From Zygotorulaspora mrakii (Eukaryota > Ascomycota > Saccharomycetes > Saccharomycetales > Saccharomycetaceae): DNA of 64,000 nt. The notes under the pieces are model-generated. The model was given only the letters and a program-made list of their open reading frames with translations, was not told where the DNA came from and did not search any database. Numbering within the stretch: position 1 is the first letter of the stretch; the number at the start of each line of letters is the position of its first letter. The DNA lies in NCBI RefSeq assembly GCF_013402915.1, contig NC_050723.1, positions 310,001-374,000 of the forward strand, written 5' to 3'. Made by a program: the position numbers and the translations under genes. Shown here piece by piece: positions 9,246 to 19,380 of this stretch.

Positions 9246-11102
9246 TCACGCAATGGCTCCTAGACTCATCAATATTACCTGAAGGATGATTTGAAGGGAC
9301 CAAAAACCAACACGCATTAAGCGCACAGATCTTTTCTTGTCATCAGCAACATAATCCGCGAAGGCGTCGTAAATTTCGGCACTTAGATCCCTCATGAGTA
9401 GACAGTCGTAGATTGTCCACGAGCCTTCGAAATCTGATATGTTTTTCACAACACGGCACCTGATAGGTATATATGTCCTTGTAGAATTGATATAGCCTAC
9501 GATGGGTCGTATTAATGCATTATTCATGTAGCCAAGCTCAGGTGTAAAAAGTGGTACTTCAGCCTTGACATTGTGTAATCTCAAATAAAAATCCATGATG
9601 AAGTATTTCTCGGGATCAATTTCGGAAGCAACTGGTTCTTGCAGGGGGGATGGTAAAATCGAATGCCTTTGAGCTTCTTTGAAGAGTCTTTCACCAATTT
9701 CTGTTAGAATGTCTGATAATTGCGATGCATCAGCCTCTTTATCAGGAAGCAGAACATCACCAATCATATCCACTTGGCCTTCTGTAATCCATCCAAATGG
9801 TCCATCCATTCCCGCATTTAAGTGGTCGATATTCAAATTATCAACTCTGAATCTGGTAACACGTTTCCATGCGGATCCATATTCTGCTTGTTGCGCATTT
9901 AATGATGATGACGATGATGACGATGATGACGATGATGACGATGATAACGATGATGACAGGAAAGAGGATGAGGGAAATGACGACGGCACAAAGCTATCTA
10001 CATTGAACTTTCTGTGTATGGTGAACAAAGAGTTGTCGTAGGTACCACTCATGCTATTGGCATTCAAAATATCATAAAATAACCAATGTTTCCTCAGTTG
10101 TGGCAAATCACAGTTGAATATGCTTACCAGATATGGTCTGAACCCATTTGGTTGATACAACGTGAATAACACGTCGTTCATAGTAAACTTGGAAATCTCG
10201 AAGTCACCAGGTTTATGAACATTCTTATAGTTCCTTGGATCATCATCAGATTTCCAAACAACGTGAGTTCTATCAACCACTCCTCTCATTCCATTAATTG
10301 ATACTTCGTCAAGTATTCCCTTCCCGTTTAACCATTTCGTGAAGCTTAGTGAAATCTCGACTTGATCAATAGTTAAATCGTACTGTGTATAGTTCCCATC
10401 ATCGAAATCTTCTCGATTAACTAGCAGTCGTTGGCTTAATGCTAATTCTGTTCTTTGAAGAGCTTCTTTCTGTGTACCTTTTGTAAAACTCTGCGATAGC
10501 TTCGGTCTTCTTGATATGAAAACTTTATTGAAGCAGATTTTACCCGATGACCAATCTGGTACGATTGCACTTTCGAATATAACGGATATTGCACTATTTT
10601 TCGTCAACAGATTGCCAACTTTGGTAGCCAAATATTCTTGCGCGAACACAGTGTTCATCAGATAAATCAGTAACGACGTGAAGGTTGTTGTCCATAAGAT
10701 AATTATCACGACATTACTTAAAACCACCCAGGAAATGAATGCACTTATATCATCCGTATTAAACGGCCTCATTGATCTCTTAAGTATCCATTTAACATTT
10801 ATTCTAAATTTCTCGAATATGCCCGTTGCTTGAGCTAGCAGTCTGTCTCTTTCCGTGATGAACTTGAAAGTTTTTCCACTTATATATTTATCCTTCTTTT
10901 CTCCGGACGCATTCGTGGACATATGCTGCATTAAAGATGCACCAGGACTGCTGAAACTACCAGAAATCCTGTTACGACCATTTATGCCACTGCTGATAGT
11001 TCCCTTACGTAATGTCCCTGGTAATCGATTTGCAGCTTTTAAAACCACTCGATGTTGTACCAGCCCGCACCTAGATATTCTGAGGAGCAAATTGGAAGCC
11101 AT
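9246..11102 (-). CDS. MDM31: Mdm31-like mitochondrial inner-membrane protein
   Basis: The protein is 618 residues, somewhat longer than S. cerevisiae Mdm31 (about 579). The N-terminus is rich in Arg, Ser and Leu with no acidic residues for about 65 positions, as expected of a mitochondrial presequence. A strong hydrophobic segment lies at residues 121-153 and a second at the extreme C-terminus (about 598-617), the usual Mdm31/32 topology. The family is needed for mitochondrial shape and inheritance and for mtDNA nucleoid stability. A poly-Ser insertion near residues 375-400 comes from a 9-bp repeat and explains part of the extra length. The start lies 366 bp from the divergent EGD2. Confidence 0.88.
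   Translation of the reverse strand: MASNLLLRISRCGLVQHRVVLKAANRLPGTLRKGTISSGINGRNRISGSFSSPGASLMQHMSTNASGEKKDKYISGKTFKFITERDRLLAQATGIFEKFRINVKWILKRSMRPFNTDDISAFISWVVLSNVVIIILWTTTFTSLLIYLMNTVFAQEYLATKVGNLLTKNSAISVIFESAIVPDWSSGKICFNKVFISRRPKLSQSFTKGTQKEALQRTELALSQRLLVNREDFDDGNYTQYDLTIDQVEISLSFTKWLNGKGILDEVSINGMRGVVDRTHVVWKSDDDPRNYKNVHKPGDFEISKFTMNDVLFTLYQPNGFRPYLVSIFNCDLPQLRKHWLFYDILNANSMSGTYDNSLFTIHRKFNVDSFVPSSFPSSSFLSSSLSSSSSSSSSSSSSSLNAQQAEYGSAWKRVTRFRVDNLNIDHLNAGMDGPFGWITEGQVDMIGDVLLPDKEADASQLSDILTEIGERLFKEAQRHSILPSPLQEPVASEIDPEKYFIMDFYLRLHNVKAEVPLFTPELGYMNNALIRPIVGYINSTRTYIPIRCRVVKNISDFEGSWTIYDCLLMRDLSAEIYDAFADYVADDKKRSVRLMRVGFWSLQIILQVILMSLGAIA
9904..9957. repeat. 9-bp coding microsatellite (poly-Ser tract of MDM31)
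   Basis: Six tandem copies of GATGATGAC are present, the fifth changed to GATGATAAC. On the coding (minus) strand they read as serine codons (TCA/TCG). The array lies in the intermembrane part of the Mdm31 homologue and probably varies in length between strains. Confidence 0.9.
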
Positions 11103-11468
11103 ATATGTGTATTACTCTAGTTGCGCCCAGTAGATCACCCCTAGTTTAAAGGCCTGTGAACGTCAAGCTTATAAAACTGCTCCTCGAATACATAGATCTT
11201 TGACACTAACTTGCAAAAGATGAAAACACAGTTTAGAAGTCTTCGCAAGGTAAAATGAGAGCAAGCTGCTCCTCCTGTCATTGTATTTCAACACACTTTG
11301 ATCTGTGTAAAGCTTAACATGCGTTTCGGCTTCGTTTTTCACGAAAATACACATTTCGCTATGAAGTGAAAAATTTTGGACGTTTTATTGCAAAATGTTT
11401 AAATAATAGAAAAAGGTTCGACTTATTTCAGACCAAGCAGAACAACTACATATCCTGATAATTGTACC
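11103..11468. other. Divergent promoter region between MDM31 and EGD2
   Basis: This intergenic region carries the 5' regions of MDM31 (minus) and EGD2 (plus). I found no recognisable RNA gene or strong factor site. The A-rich stretch at 11395-11415 just before EGD2 is typical of a yeast leader. Confidence 0.5.
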
Positions 11469-11984
11469 ATGTCCGTCATCCCAGAACAATCCAACGTTAC
11501 CATCTTGAGTAAAAATGAAAAGAAAGCCAGAGAAATGATCTCTAAATTAGGCTTGAAGGCTCTACCAGGTATTTCCAGAGTCACATTCAGAAAGAAGGAC
11601 AATCAAATTATTGCCATTGACCAACCAGATGTCTACAGAACTGCTGGTGGTAACTTTGTTGTTTTTGGTGAAGCCAAGGTTGACAACTTCACTCAAAGAT
11701 TAGCAGCAGCTCAACAACAAGCTGAGACCACTGGTGTTGCTCCAGCAGATTTTGCCGACAAATCACCAGAGGACATTCAGGCTGATATGCAAGCTGCTGC
11801 TAACAACGGACCTAGTGACTCCAAGATTGAAGAAGCCGACGAGGAAATTGACGCTGGCGACATTCAAGCCGAAGACATCGAACTAGTTGTTGAACAAGCT
11901 GGTGTTTCCAAAAATGAAGCTATCAAAGCATTAAAGGCACATAAAGGTGACATCGTCAATGCTATCATGGCCTTGTCAAAGTGA
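11469..11984 (+). CDS. EGD2: Nascent polypeptide-associated complex alpha subunit
   Basis: The protein is 171 residues (S. cerevisiae about 174). The NAC beta-barrel domain spans about residues 12-75 and contains the ribosome/partner signature KALPGISRVTFRKKDNQ and the YRTAGGNFVVFGEAK strand. A UBA domain forms the C-terminus (about 130-171, VEQAGVSKNEAIKALKAHKG). With the beta subunit Egd1 it binds nascent chains at the ribosome exit. Codon choice is strongly biased to AGA, GGT, TTG and GCT/GCC, as in abundant yeast proteins. Identity is essentially certain. Confidence 0.95.
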   Translation: MSVIPEQSNVTILSKNEKKAREMISKLGLKALPGISRVTFRKKDNQIIAIDQPDVYRTAGGNFVVFGEAKVDNFTQRLAAAQQQAETTGVAPADFADKSPEDIQADMQAAANNGPSDSKIEEADEEIDAGDIQAEDIELVVEQAGVSKNEAIKALKAHKGDIVNAIMALSK

Positions 11985-12024
11985 ACTAAGATAAATCAAT
12001 ATATATCTGTCTAATTAAATATTA

Positions 12025-12822
12025 TTATTGATTTTTATTCTCAGCTTTTTTTTCAACAGTATCAGTTGCATTCGTCATGCCCTCGTTGGTCTCGTTGATT
12101 ATCCACCCGCAAATTGGACAAGCATAGTTTAGGGGCCTATTAAGCATCCGATATGAGCCTGTTTGGGCCCTGCAGTTACCACATACTATTGGGACCATCA
12201 TCTTACTGAAATCATTACCGCCGCCAATAGCATTTATAACTTTATCAAACCACTTGTCTCTCTCCGTTTGCGTTTTTAGCGTATCATCATTCCTCAGTTG
12301 TGCTAGCTCCTTCTTCAAGTCATTCAACTCCTCATATTTTCCTTTCAGTTCTTCGTCCATTAGTTTTAGTGTATCTTCTGATTGATCATCGCCTCCAGAA
12401 AACCGATGAATGATTGAATTTGTAGCGTGATAATTTGTCTCCTCCTTCAGCTTTTCAAGTTTTTCTTGATGTCTGGCCCTTAGCCTTGCCAGTTTTTTTG
12501 ATTGGTTTCTTCTTATGAAATCATGGACTCTATATGTTCCCCATTTACAGATGCCTATCAGTAAAATCGTCGTAACAATCCCAACAATGACGTAAATCCA
12601 GTTGTCCTCATACTTCCAATAGAGATACGCAAATGTACATATAGTAATAGCTGCTCCATAATATGTCAAATGGGATTGTAATCGGTCTATGTAAAGCTGA
12701 CTTTTTTCCAGCTTTCGGTCCAGGTCGTGGATCTGTGATGTGATCTCCGAGAGCTCATCTGTATATCTCTGCACCAATGTTTTTTTGCTGCCCGAAGTCA
12801 GTTTTTTTATTGCACTAAACAT
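12025..12822 (-). CDS. LNP1: Lunapark-family ER three-way junction protein
   Basis: The protein is 265 residues (S. cerevisiae about 278). Two membrane segments lie at residues about 53-69 and 74-95, separated by a four-residue turn, the hairpin of the lunapark family. Coiled-coil sequence follows at 105-190. A C4 zinc ribbon is seen at Cys214, Cys217, Cys235 and Cys238 (CGNC...CPIC). The family stabilises three-way junctions of tubular ER and antagonises Sey1 fusion. It converges on EGD2 with only about 40 bp between stop codons. Confidence 0.9.
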   Translation of the reverse strand: MFSAIKKLTSGSKKTLVQRYTDELSEITSQIHDLDRKLEKSQLYIDRLQSHLTYYGAAITICTFAYLYWKYEDNWIYVIVGIVTTILLIGICKWGTYRVHDFIRRNQSKKLARLRARHQEKLEKLKEETNYHATNSIIHRFSGGDDQSEDTLKLMDEELKGKYEELNDLKKELAQLRNDDTLKTQTERDKWFDKVINAIGGGNDFSKMMVPIVCGNCRAQTGSYRMLNRPLNYACPICGWIINETNEGMTNATDTVEKKAENKNQ

Positions 12823-12985
12823 GATGGTTGACCTATATTTTATTGTTGCCCCCGACTGAGATTATGGTTGATCTCATTAAGGTCCAAATTTCAACTTGGT
12901 CTACTTCGCGAATAGTACGAAACTTCGTTCAAATCGAAAGAAAACAGACAAAGTTGCAATAAGACATAGTAAGTAAAAGCACCGC

Positions 12986-13369
12986 ATGCCTTCCGTCACA
13001 ATATCTACTGCACAGATACGCTCTCTTTTACAATCGAAAGAGAAGTGCGCCTCTGTCATGACCCCAATGGGCAACATGATGTTGGAGATTCAAGGTGATC
13101 TTGACATACCTTCCGTACCAGGGGACGACGATCGATTCAGCAGATACGATGATATTGATATTGTACGATTGGGGTTGCTGCATATCAATACAGATGTGAA
13201 AACTGCTACCCTTTTTGTTGGTAAAAAACAGAGACTCTTAGGCAAAATAGTGGAACTGGAGAATCCTCTAGGCTTGCTGAAGTTTGATCATGAAAATGGA
13301 ACTGTTGAAATGCAAGATCTATTTAGATACAAAATTTTATTCAGCAACCGTCCATTACCCGTTATGTGA
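12986..13369 (+). CDS. CTF8: Ctf8-like subunit of the Ctf18-RFC clamp loader
   Basis: The protein is 127 residues (S. cerevisiae about 133). It is a single small domain with family blocks MTPMGNMMLEIQGDL (residues 26-40) and GKIVELENPLGLL (about 87-99). Ctf8 with Dcc1 and Ctf18 forms an alternative RFC that handles PCNA and supports sister-chromatid cohesion. The gene is divergent from LNP1 across about 160 bp and nearly touches the MNS1 stop codon downstream (18 bp), so their 3' UTRs must overlap. Confidence 0.88.
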   Translation: MPSVTISTAQIRSLLQSKEKCASVMTPMGNMMLEIQGDLDIPSVPGDDDRFSRYDDIDIVRLGLLHINTDVKTATLFVGKKQRLLGKIVELENPLGLLKFDHENGTVEMQDLFRYKILFSNRPLPVM

Positions 13370-13387
13370 AGATTGGTGAGATTCTCA

Positions 13388-15058
13388 TCAAAGCCTAACT
13401 ACTGAGGGTGACCAGTTGGTCTTCAGATGCATTTCATCTAACCTCTCAAGATCGAATACAGGAAAAGGATGCGCTTCCGTATTGAAAACAATGGAAGTCA
13501 GATCTAAATCATCCTCGAACAAGAGGTATAGGTATTTCAGAGTTTCTGCCAGCCAGAAGCTTTCCATATTATCGCGCTTGTGTGTGGGTAAACTTATGCA
13601 ATCACCGAGAGAGACAAAGACATTTCTGGAATCCGGAGTTACTACACTGGTATGTTCTTTGAAGCTTGACAAAATTTCGTAACCCCACTGGCGGTATTTC
13701 TCATCTTTTGTTAGATGATAAAGAAACATAATTGATTCTACTGTTTCCGGTCTTTGTAGGTTGTGTTTATCAGCAGGTTTGACGAAGAAATCACCAGAAG
13801 GGGAACTCCAAGCATGAGGAGGTATTTTAGTGATCCCATCATTGAATACAACGATTTCAGGGCTTAATCCTGAAGGAATTTGACGATACATTTGATAACA
13901 GGTATGTGTCAATTCTTGGGCTAATTTCCAGTCTTCCTCTCTAGTTGAATCCCAAAAACTCTGCTTCCTAGCTTTTTTAATTGACAATCCTTCGGTTGCT
14001 CCCATACCTAACAACCCGCCCATAAAACAAACCAAATGGTCCATCTTAGGATCTAATGCACCTTGTAAGCCATAAGGCCTTTCTCCGATATATGTGAACC
14101 CACTTGGTATAGATTTTGCTATCAGGTATTTTTTCATACCTTCCATAGATTCACGATAAAGATCGTAATAGATTTTTTCGTGGGATTGTAAGTATTGTTT
14201 CAAAAGATACTCATAAAAAGAATCACCTCTGGATCCAAATCTGATGTTTTGCCCATGAAATAAACCACTGTCCGGTTGTGTATATATTGGGGCTAATCCG
14301 CGGTACCTAGACAGCAGGTCATTCGTATCATAAAGGGCAGGGTATACATTTTCAGCCAAATTCCAGTAGGTAGCGTTTCCGGTCAAGTATGACAAATATT
14401 TGAATTCTAACTGTAGTGTAGTGAATTCTGCAGTGGAAGATGCTCCCTCGTTGACGTGATTTCTTATGGCTTCGCCTGTTTGTAAATTCACACTTGAAAA
14501 CGGTATACCACTCTCCCTATCTTTGAACGCAATCGCCAATCTATCACATAAATCAATCGATTTGTTTAGGTATATTTCTGGATTTCCAATTTTCAATTGT
14601 TTGGTGTAATGATAAGCAGAAAGCAATCCACCGAGCATTCTAATCGTAGTTTCAAAAATATTTACTTCTGCATCAATATTATAATTGAGCTCATTGGCGG
14701 TCCACACCTGAATTTCCAATATGCCCTTCAAGAACTCAGCCCTGTTTGACGTAGTCTTATTGAACATCAGCAGCATGGTATCCAAAGCATCAATAGTTAT
14801 CCATCCCAGCGGATCGCCAGAACGTGGCATGTTTCGGTGTGAATGACTCAATGGGCCGTAAACATCGTATCCCCAAGCATAATCTTCATAATCTCTCCAG
14901 CTTTCCAGAAAGGCCTCCTCTATTTCATTTCTTACTGACTCTGCGGTGCCATATTGTGGCACAGTTGTCCACTTTTGCTTTCCTAGATAGCCGATCGCTA
15001 CAAGTGCCGTGGAAATGGCTCCAAGTAGCCATATCTTCAGTATATTATCGCTCCTCAT
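13388..15058 (-). CDS. MNS1: ER alpha-1,2-mannosidase (GH47)
   Basis: The protein is 556 residues from the ATG at 15058; a longer reading from a GTG four codons upstream is not credible in a nuclear gene. A short cytoplasmic tail and one signal anchor (residues about 9-25, ILKIWLLGAISTALVAIGYL) give a type II ER membrane topology. The rest is a GH47 catalytic domain with family blocks PLGWITIDALDTML, VNIFETTIRMLGGLLSAY and RPETVESIMFLYHLT. The two cysteines of the essential disulphide appear to be kept (DHLVCFMGG and LTHTCYQMYR). The enzyme trims Man9GlcNAc2 to Man8 on new glycoproteins. Confidence 0.93.
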   Translation of the reverse strand: MRSDNILKIWLLGAISTALVAIGYLGKQKWTTVPQYGTAESVRNEIEEAFLESWRDYEDYAWGYDVYGPLSHSHRNMPRSGDPLGWITIDALDTMLLMFNKTTSNRAEFLKGILEIQVWTANELNYNIDAEVNIFETTIRMLGGLLSAYHYTKQLKIGNPEIYLNKSIDLCDRLAIAFKDRESGIPFSSVNLQTGEAIRNHVNEGASSTAEFTTLQLEFKYLSYLTGNATYWNLAENVYPALYDTNDLLSRYRGLAPIYTQPDSGLFHGQNIRFGSRGDSFYEYLLKQYLQSHEKIYYDLYRESMEGMKKYLIAKSIPSGFTYIGERPYGLQGALDPKMDHLVCFMGGLLGMGATEGLSIKKARKQSFWDSTREEDWKLAQELTHTCYQMYRQIPSGLSPEIVVFNDGITKIPPHAWSSPSGDFFVKPADKHNLQRPETVESIMFLYHLTKDEKYRQWGYEILSSFKEHTSVVTPDSRNVFVSLGDCISLPTHKRDNMESFWLAETLKYLYLLFEDDLDLTSIVFNTEAHPFPVFDLERLDEMHLKTNWSPSVVRL

Positions 15059-15330
15059 CGAATACTCCACTGCAACGGCGCATTTACTATATCAGAGGTC
15101 TAATAATGGTATGTTATCGCCGTTGTATGTAAATCGAGTACCATATTCGGCAGCCGTTAGTGATGATTTTTCAGATTGCTTTATAAACTTTCCAATTAAA
15201 AGATGTAGCCCTTATAGAGATTTGCGTTATCCGCCATCTGGTAATGCTAATCAAGCTCTGGGTAGTCAACCTAGTCAGAGATTAGGTCCACAGCTTTTTA
15301 TCTGCCAAGATAAATTTGTTCAGAAGAAAC

Positions 15331-17415
15331 ATGATTACTCAGACCGTTGGCGATTCAATTCCACCCAACACAAACCATGCTGTTTCCGTGTGTCTTCCAA
15401 CGTGGGAAGCAACAGTCGGTTATGAAGAAGGAGATGCGGTCATCGTAAAAGCAATGACAACTGGTTACCCTCGATTTTTCATCCATAAGTCAGTGAAAAA
15501 GCTTTGCGAAGTTTTAAGTGAAAAGTATGCCAAAGACAATGAGACTTGTCTTTGTTTTCCCTCTTACAGTGTTGCTAAAAGATGCAGAGAATATGTTGGG
15601 GTTAAGGTGAGCTCTCTTGAGAACCGCGCAGCTCTTCCATCTTCGAAGGTCCGTATTTTACAACTGGCTACCTGCAAACCCATGACTCAAGAAGAGATCA
15701 AATTCAAAAGAGAATGTAAGATAGCTGTAGTGTTTGTTGACAAGGCATATTTCCGTTTGTTAAAAGAGTTCTGGCAACATACTGGTGAGATAATATCTAG
15801 CAGGTTAGCCGAATATGTATTGCACGAACTGTTTGTTGTTGAGAAATCAAGCATAAGTTTGTCGCAGCCCCATGCATCGAGTGTGCATGATGGAAAAGAA
15901 ACCGAAACTAATCAAGATGTTATAAGAGATGAGGAAGCATTCATCGAGACACGATTTGGTAGGAATCTTGATTTTTCGTTTGCAGATGAAGCTAAAATTT
16001 TGATCAAAAAAAGGATTGCCAGCAAAGTTGTCGAGAAACCCACCGAGGAGCAAATAAGAGAAGATGATGGCAACACAAATCAAGACAATTATGATGATAA
16101 CGACGATGATGATAACAATAATAATGATAATAGTGATGTTGCGAATGATGGCTTTTTTGTTCAGGCTACAGAGGAGCTACTCCTTGACGATACACGGACC
16201 AATGTAGCAGGCTCTACGAGAGAAATTGCCTCTACTATACAACCTGAACAGATCGAAACGGTGACTAGTTTTTTAACATCTGCTGTTGCTGCGGATGATA
16301 ACAGACGTAGCTTAGAAATTAATCCAGAAGCTGACGTATTCTTATTTCCAAGCGGTATGGCATCTATTTTCACCGCGCATAGATTGTTGTTAAATCTAGA
16401 CTCGCTAAGGGTGCATAGGTCGAGATTTAACAGCACCACTCCAAATTGTAGCGGAACTACATCTCCAACTTCTCAGCCCAATCTGATCGGTTATGGACCA
16501 CCATACAAGAAAACTGTCATGTTCGGTTTTCCTTATACAGATACGCTAAGTATATTGAGGAAATTCAACCATACATATTTCCTAGGGAACGGTGATTCCA
16601 GCGCCATGGATGAACTGAAAAAAATTTTACAATCTGGGGAACAAATTTTGGCTCTCTTTATAGAGGCACCCTCGAATCCTCTCTTGAAGATGGGCGATCT
16701 TGCTGCGTTAAGGCAGTTGGCTGACATATACGGGTTTTACATCGTTGTTGATGAAACTGTGGGCGGATTTGTTAATATTGATGTCTTACCATATGCTGAC
16801 ATTGTTTGCAGTTCATTGACAAAGATTTTTAGCGGTGACTCGAATGTGATTGCTGGTTCACTCGTGCTGAATCCGAAGGCCAAATTGTACAGCTTTGCTC
16901 AACAATTTCTGATTGAAAATAAGGAATACGAAGATTGCTTATGGTGCGAGGACGCATTATATCTAGAAAGAAATTCTCGTGATTTCATCGCAAGAACCAT
17001 TAAAGTTAATGAAAACACGGAGCATCTGTTGAACAATGTTTTAATACCTCAACAGGGAAAGCTGATAAAAAAAATCTTTTACCCAAGTTTAACTTCGCCG
17101 GAAACTAAGGAGAATTTCGATAAAGTTAAATGCAAAACACAAGGCGGATATGGTGGACTATTTTCTCTAACCTTTTTCGAGGAGGGCAAGGCACGCAAGT
17201 TTTTCAATAGTTTGCAACTATGCAAGGGCCCATCCCTAGGTACTAATTTTACACTTGCATGCCCATATGCCATATTGGCACACTACAACGAGTTGGAAGA
17301 GATAGCCAAATATGGCGTTGAATCAAACCTGGTCAGGGTGAGTGTTGGACTTGAAAACAAGGAAGAACTGTGCAGAGTGTTCCAGCATGCCATAGATATA
17401 GCAAACAAGAGCTGA
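15331..17415 (+). CDS. STR2: Cystathionine gamma-synthase
   Basis: The protein is 694 residues from the ATG at 15331 (MITQTVGDSIPPNT, matching the family start); a TTG five codons upstream was rejected. It is a PLP enzyme of the Cys/Met metabolism family. The PLP lysine is predicted to be Lys498 in SSLTKIFSGDSNV, and the aspartate facing the pyridine nitrogen lies in YIVVDETVGGF. The enzyme makes cystathionine from cysteine and an acyl-homoserine in transsulfuration. It is about 55 residues longer than S. cerevisiae Str2 (about 639). An Asp/Asn-rich insertion at residues about 235-275 (16030-16150) probably accounts for much of this. Confidence 0.92.
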   Translation: MITQTVGDSIPPNTNHAVSVCLPTWEATVGYEEGDAVIVKAMTTGYPRFFIHKSVKKLCEVLSEKYAKDNETCLCFPSYSVAKRCREYVGVKVSSLENRAALPSSKVRILQLATCKPMTQEEIKFKRECKIAVVFVDKAYFRLLKEFWQHTGEIISSRLAEYVLHELFVVEKSSISLSQPHASSVHDGKETETNQDVIRDEEAFIETRFGRNLDFSFADEAKILIKKRIASKVVEKPTEEQIREDDGNTNQDNYDDNDDDDNNNNDNSDVANDGFFVQATEELLLDDTRTNVAGSTREIASTIQPEQIETVTSFLTSAVAADDNRRSLEINPEADVFLFPSGMASIFTAHRLLLNLDSLRVHRSRFNSTTPNCSGTTSPTSQPNLIGYGPPYKKTVMFGFPYTDTLSILRKFNHTYFLGNGDSSAMDELKKILQSGEQILALFIEAPSNPLLKMGDLAALRQLADIYGFYIVVDETVGGFVNIDVLPYADIVCSSLTKIFSGDSNVIAGSLVLNPKAKLYSFAQQFLIENKEYEDCLWCEDALYLERNSRDFIARTIKVNENTEHLLNNVLIPQQGKLIKKIFYPSLTSPETKENFDKVKCKTQGGYGGLFSLTFFEEGKARKFFNSLQLCKGPSLGTNFTLACPYAILAHYNELEEIAKYGVESNLVRVSVGLENKEELCRVFQHAIDIANKS

Positions 17416-17555
17416 ATCAGCTTTTTAGTCATTTCTTTCATTTTTTTGAGTTTTCTCATATTTGAATATATAAATTCTTCGCATATACATAACATATATG
17501 GATGGTATATCTAGTACTTTTAGACGTCGTCATACGTTCTGGTAAAAATATCCCC

Positions 17556-17735
17556 TCATTTCAATTCAACAGGCTTTTCACCTCTGGCAAATCTTGGATT
17601 TCTTGGATCGTTGATGAATTCGCTGGAATTTGCGGACAGGTCAGAAACTTTGGCGAATGCGTAATAGACAACTGCACCGCCGACAAAAAATGGCCAGTAT
17701 GGCTTTAACAAAGGTGTTGGAAACTTTTTCAACAT
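17556..17735 (-). CDS. ATP18: ATP synthase subunit i/j
   Basis: This 59-residue gene is easily missed. It reads MLKKFPTPLLKPYWPFFVGG at the start, followed by one membrane segment (about residues 13-30), then SSEFINDPRNPRFARGEKP near the end. Length and sequence match Atp18 (subunit i/j), an F0 stalk-associated inner-membrane protein of the mitochondrial ATP synthase. The ATG lies at 17733-17735 and the TGA at 17556-17558. It converges on STR2 with 140 bp between. Its position before the RSF2/TDA9 and DUS1 homologues agrees with S. cerevisiae YML081C-A. Identity is essentially certain. Confidence 0.96.
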   Translation of the reverse strand: MLKKFPTPLLKPYWPFFVGGAVVYYAFAKVSDLSANSSEFINDPRNPRFARGEKPVELK

Positions 17736-19313
17736 TCTAGATCAACGCGTATGGTACTTGTACTAAGGGAATGCAGCTTCGAGTTGACAGAAAGCCAATG
17801 GTAACTATTGCTGCTTTCTGTTAAAAGTCACAACGACAACAGCACTTATCATCAACACATTTCCATAGGTAGCTGAAGGCGAAGGGGGAAAAAAATACAA
17901 GGAGGGTAAAATTTCTGTATGTGGTGTTAGGCTGTCCGGGCTAATAGAGGTGATTGGTTCAAATATCAAACGCCTAAAGGCTCATGGGAGAGTGAAAAAG
18001 AGTAACAGAGATGATAATAATGAGCTTACAGTGCTTTAAAGTGCACTAGACGGCATCTTAATGTAATGAAGACTGTTGCAAGCTGCTTTGCGGGGGAGAA
18101 CCATCGGTTCTGTTCCGTTCCTCGCAGGTCGAGTTGTTTTTTTTCTAGTTGTGAAAAATGGAGCTGATCTTCAGTGTGTAGTCTTGTGGGAACTGGATGC
18201 TGCATGCGTCTCAGACCTGCTGCACTTTTACCACCACCATAATCGCGGATCAAAGGGTCCTACAGCGAGAAACTCGCTGTAATTGTTGCAGAAGAGCAAC
18301 ATTGGCTACTTTTCGGCGGCCCTCATTATCTCTGAATGTATCCTGTTCTGTGCATCTCCTCGTAGCTCGATTTACCTCGATTGCAGTTTTCGCCAGATCT
18401 CTGTACGTCTGCGTTGACTACAACGACGGTAATCTCTCTGGTTTCAGCGGCAACTGCATGCCAACAGTTTTCAGATGTTGTTTTGAACCTCGGGGCATAA
18501 CAACACTACTTGAAGAGCGTTTTTGATGCTTTCCATCTGGTGCCTTGCTTTCCGCTTTTTGATCCACGTTGGTGGTGGCGCAGATCGGGGGAGAGCAGGC
18601 AACCGCCTGAACTTCAATCCCCCGGTTTCCATATCATACTTGCACGGTTCTTCATTGGCAATGGTGCTAGTCGTACTTCTGAGATCTCCCACAAGTAGTT
18701 CAGATAAAGGAATGAAAACCAGGAGGGGAGAAAACTCCTTCGACTCTTTCCTGGAGTAGCCGCCGAAGTCAAGCTCGCGTCCTTGAAACACAGAAGACGC
18801 GGGTGCCTCAGCGCTCGCAGATAGATACAACTACTGCAAATGCGGAAGTTCCCTCGAAAGCTCCCTCGAAAGTATCCTATTTTGAAGTGAATGAGACGCG
18901 AACAAGGTTACGCTAATTGTGACGATTTACGGTGTCTAGCGAGACGGATACGCCTCGGTTGCAAGAGATAGCGGTTGAGTCTAAACAAAGTCATGCTGCA
19001 TCGAGCAAGGACGCAGGCGGAGCTAGACATCCACCTCAACCCAAAACGCTCTGTCCAAGAAGCCCAATGAACAGTACGTTTAAGACCAATTCACATAGCC
19101 CCATCGTACCTGATGAGTAAGTGCATCTTCATGGCGATGCCCGTTATAACAACGTATCAGGAGCCAGCCACTGGCATGACAGAATGTCAAAACAGCAGGA
19201 GGAAACTGTGCGAGATCGACCACTTGGTCTCGAAGAGCGGCAGAGGCTTTGAAAGAGGTATGAAACCACCCTCAACCACTTCTAATGTCCCACTAGAGAG
19301 GTTGACAGCTCAT

Positions 19314-19380
19314 CGGACATTCGCGAGCCGGACACGACAGGGCCGGACAAAGCAGGACATGCTCGGACAGATTCCGGACA
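19314..19380 (+). repeat. Cluster of CGGACA/GGACA direct repeats upstream of DAL2
   Basis: GGACA occurs six times in 66 bp (starting at about 19315, 19330, 19345, 19355, 19365 and 19376), five of them as CGGACA. A related CGGTCA follows at 19388. All are in the same orientation with 10-15 bp spacing. CGG triplets are the half-sites of fungal zinc-cluster factors, but the arrangement matches no factor I can name. Confidence 0.55.

Noticed and set aside
9679..10041. Plus-strand frame with a poly-Asp tract
   Set aside because: It is the antisense of the MDM31 serine repeat; the rest has no family resemblance.
15059..15070. GTG start for MNS1, and similar non-ATG starts for STR2 (15316), VPS70 (29729), the MAPR gene (50678) and the zinc-cluster gene (53234)
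   Set aside because: Nuclear yeast genes start at ATG almost without exception. In each case an in-frame ATG follows within seven codons and, where a homologue is known, gives the family's usual N-terminus.
18026..18830. Open frames of 68-119 codons between ATP18 and DAL2
   Set aside because: They overlap on both strands, have no recognisable domain and no clear codon bias. Chance frames in GC-richer DNA are more likely.
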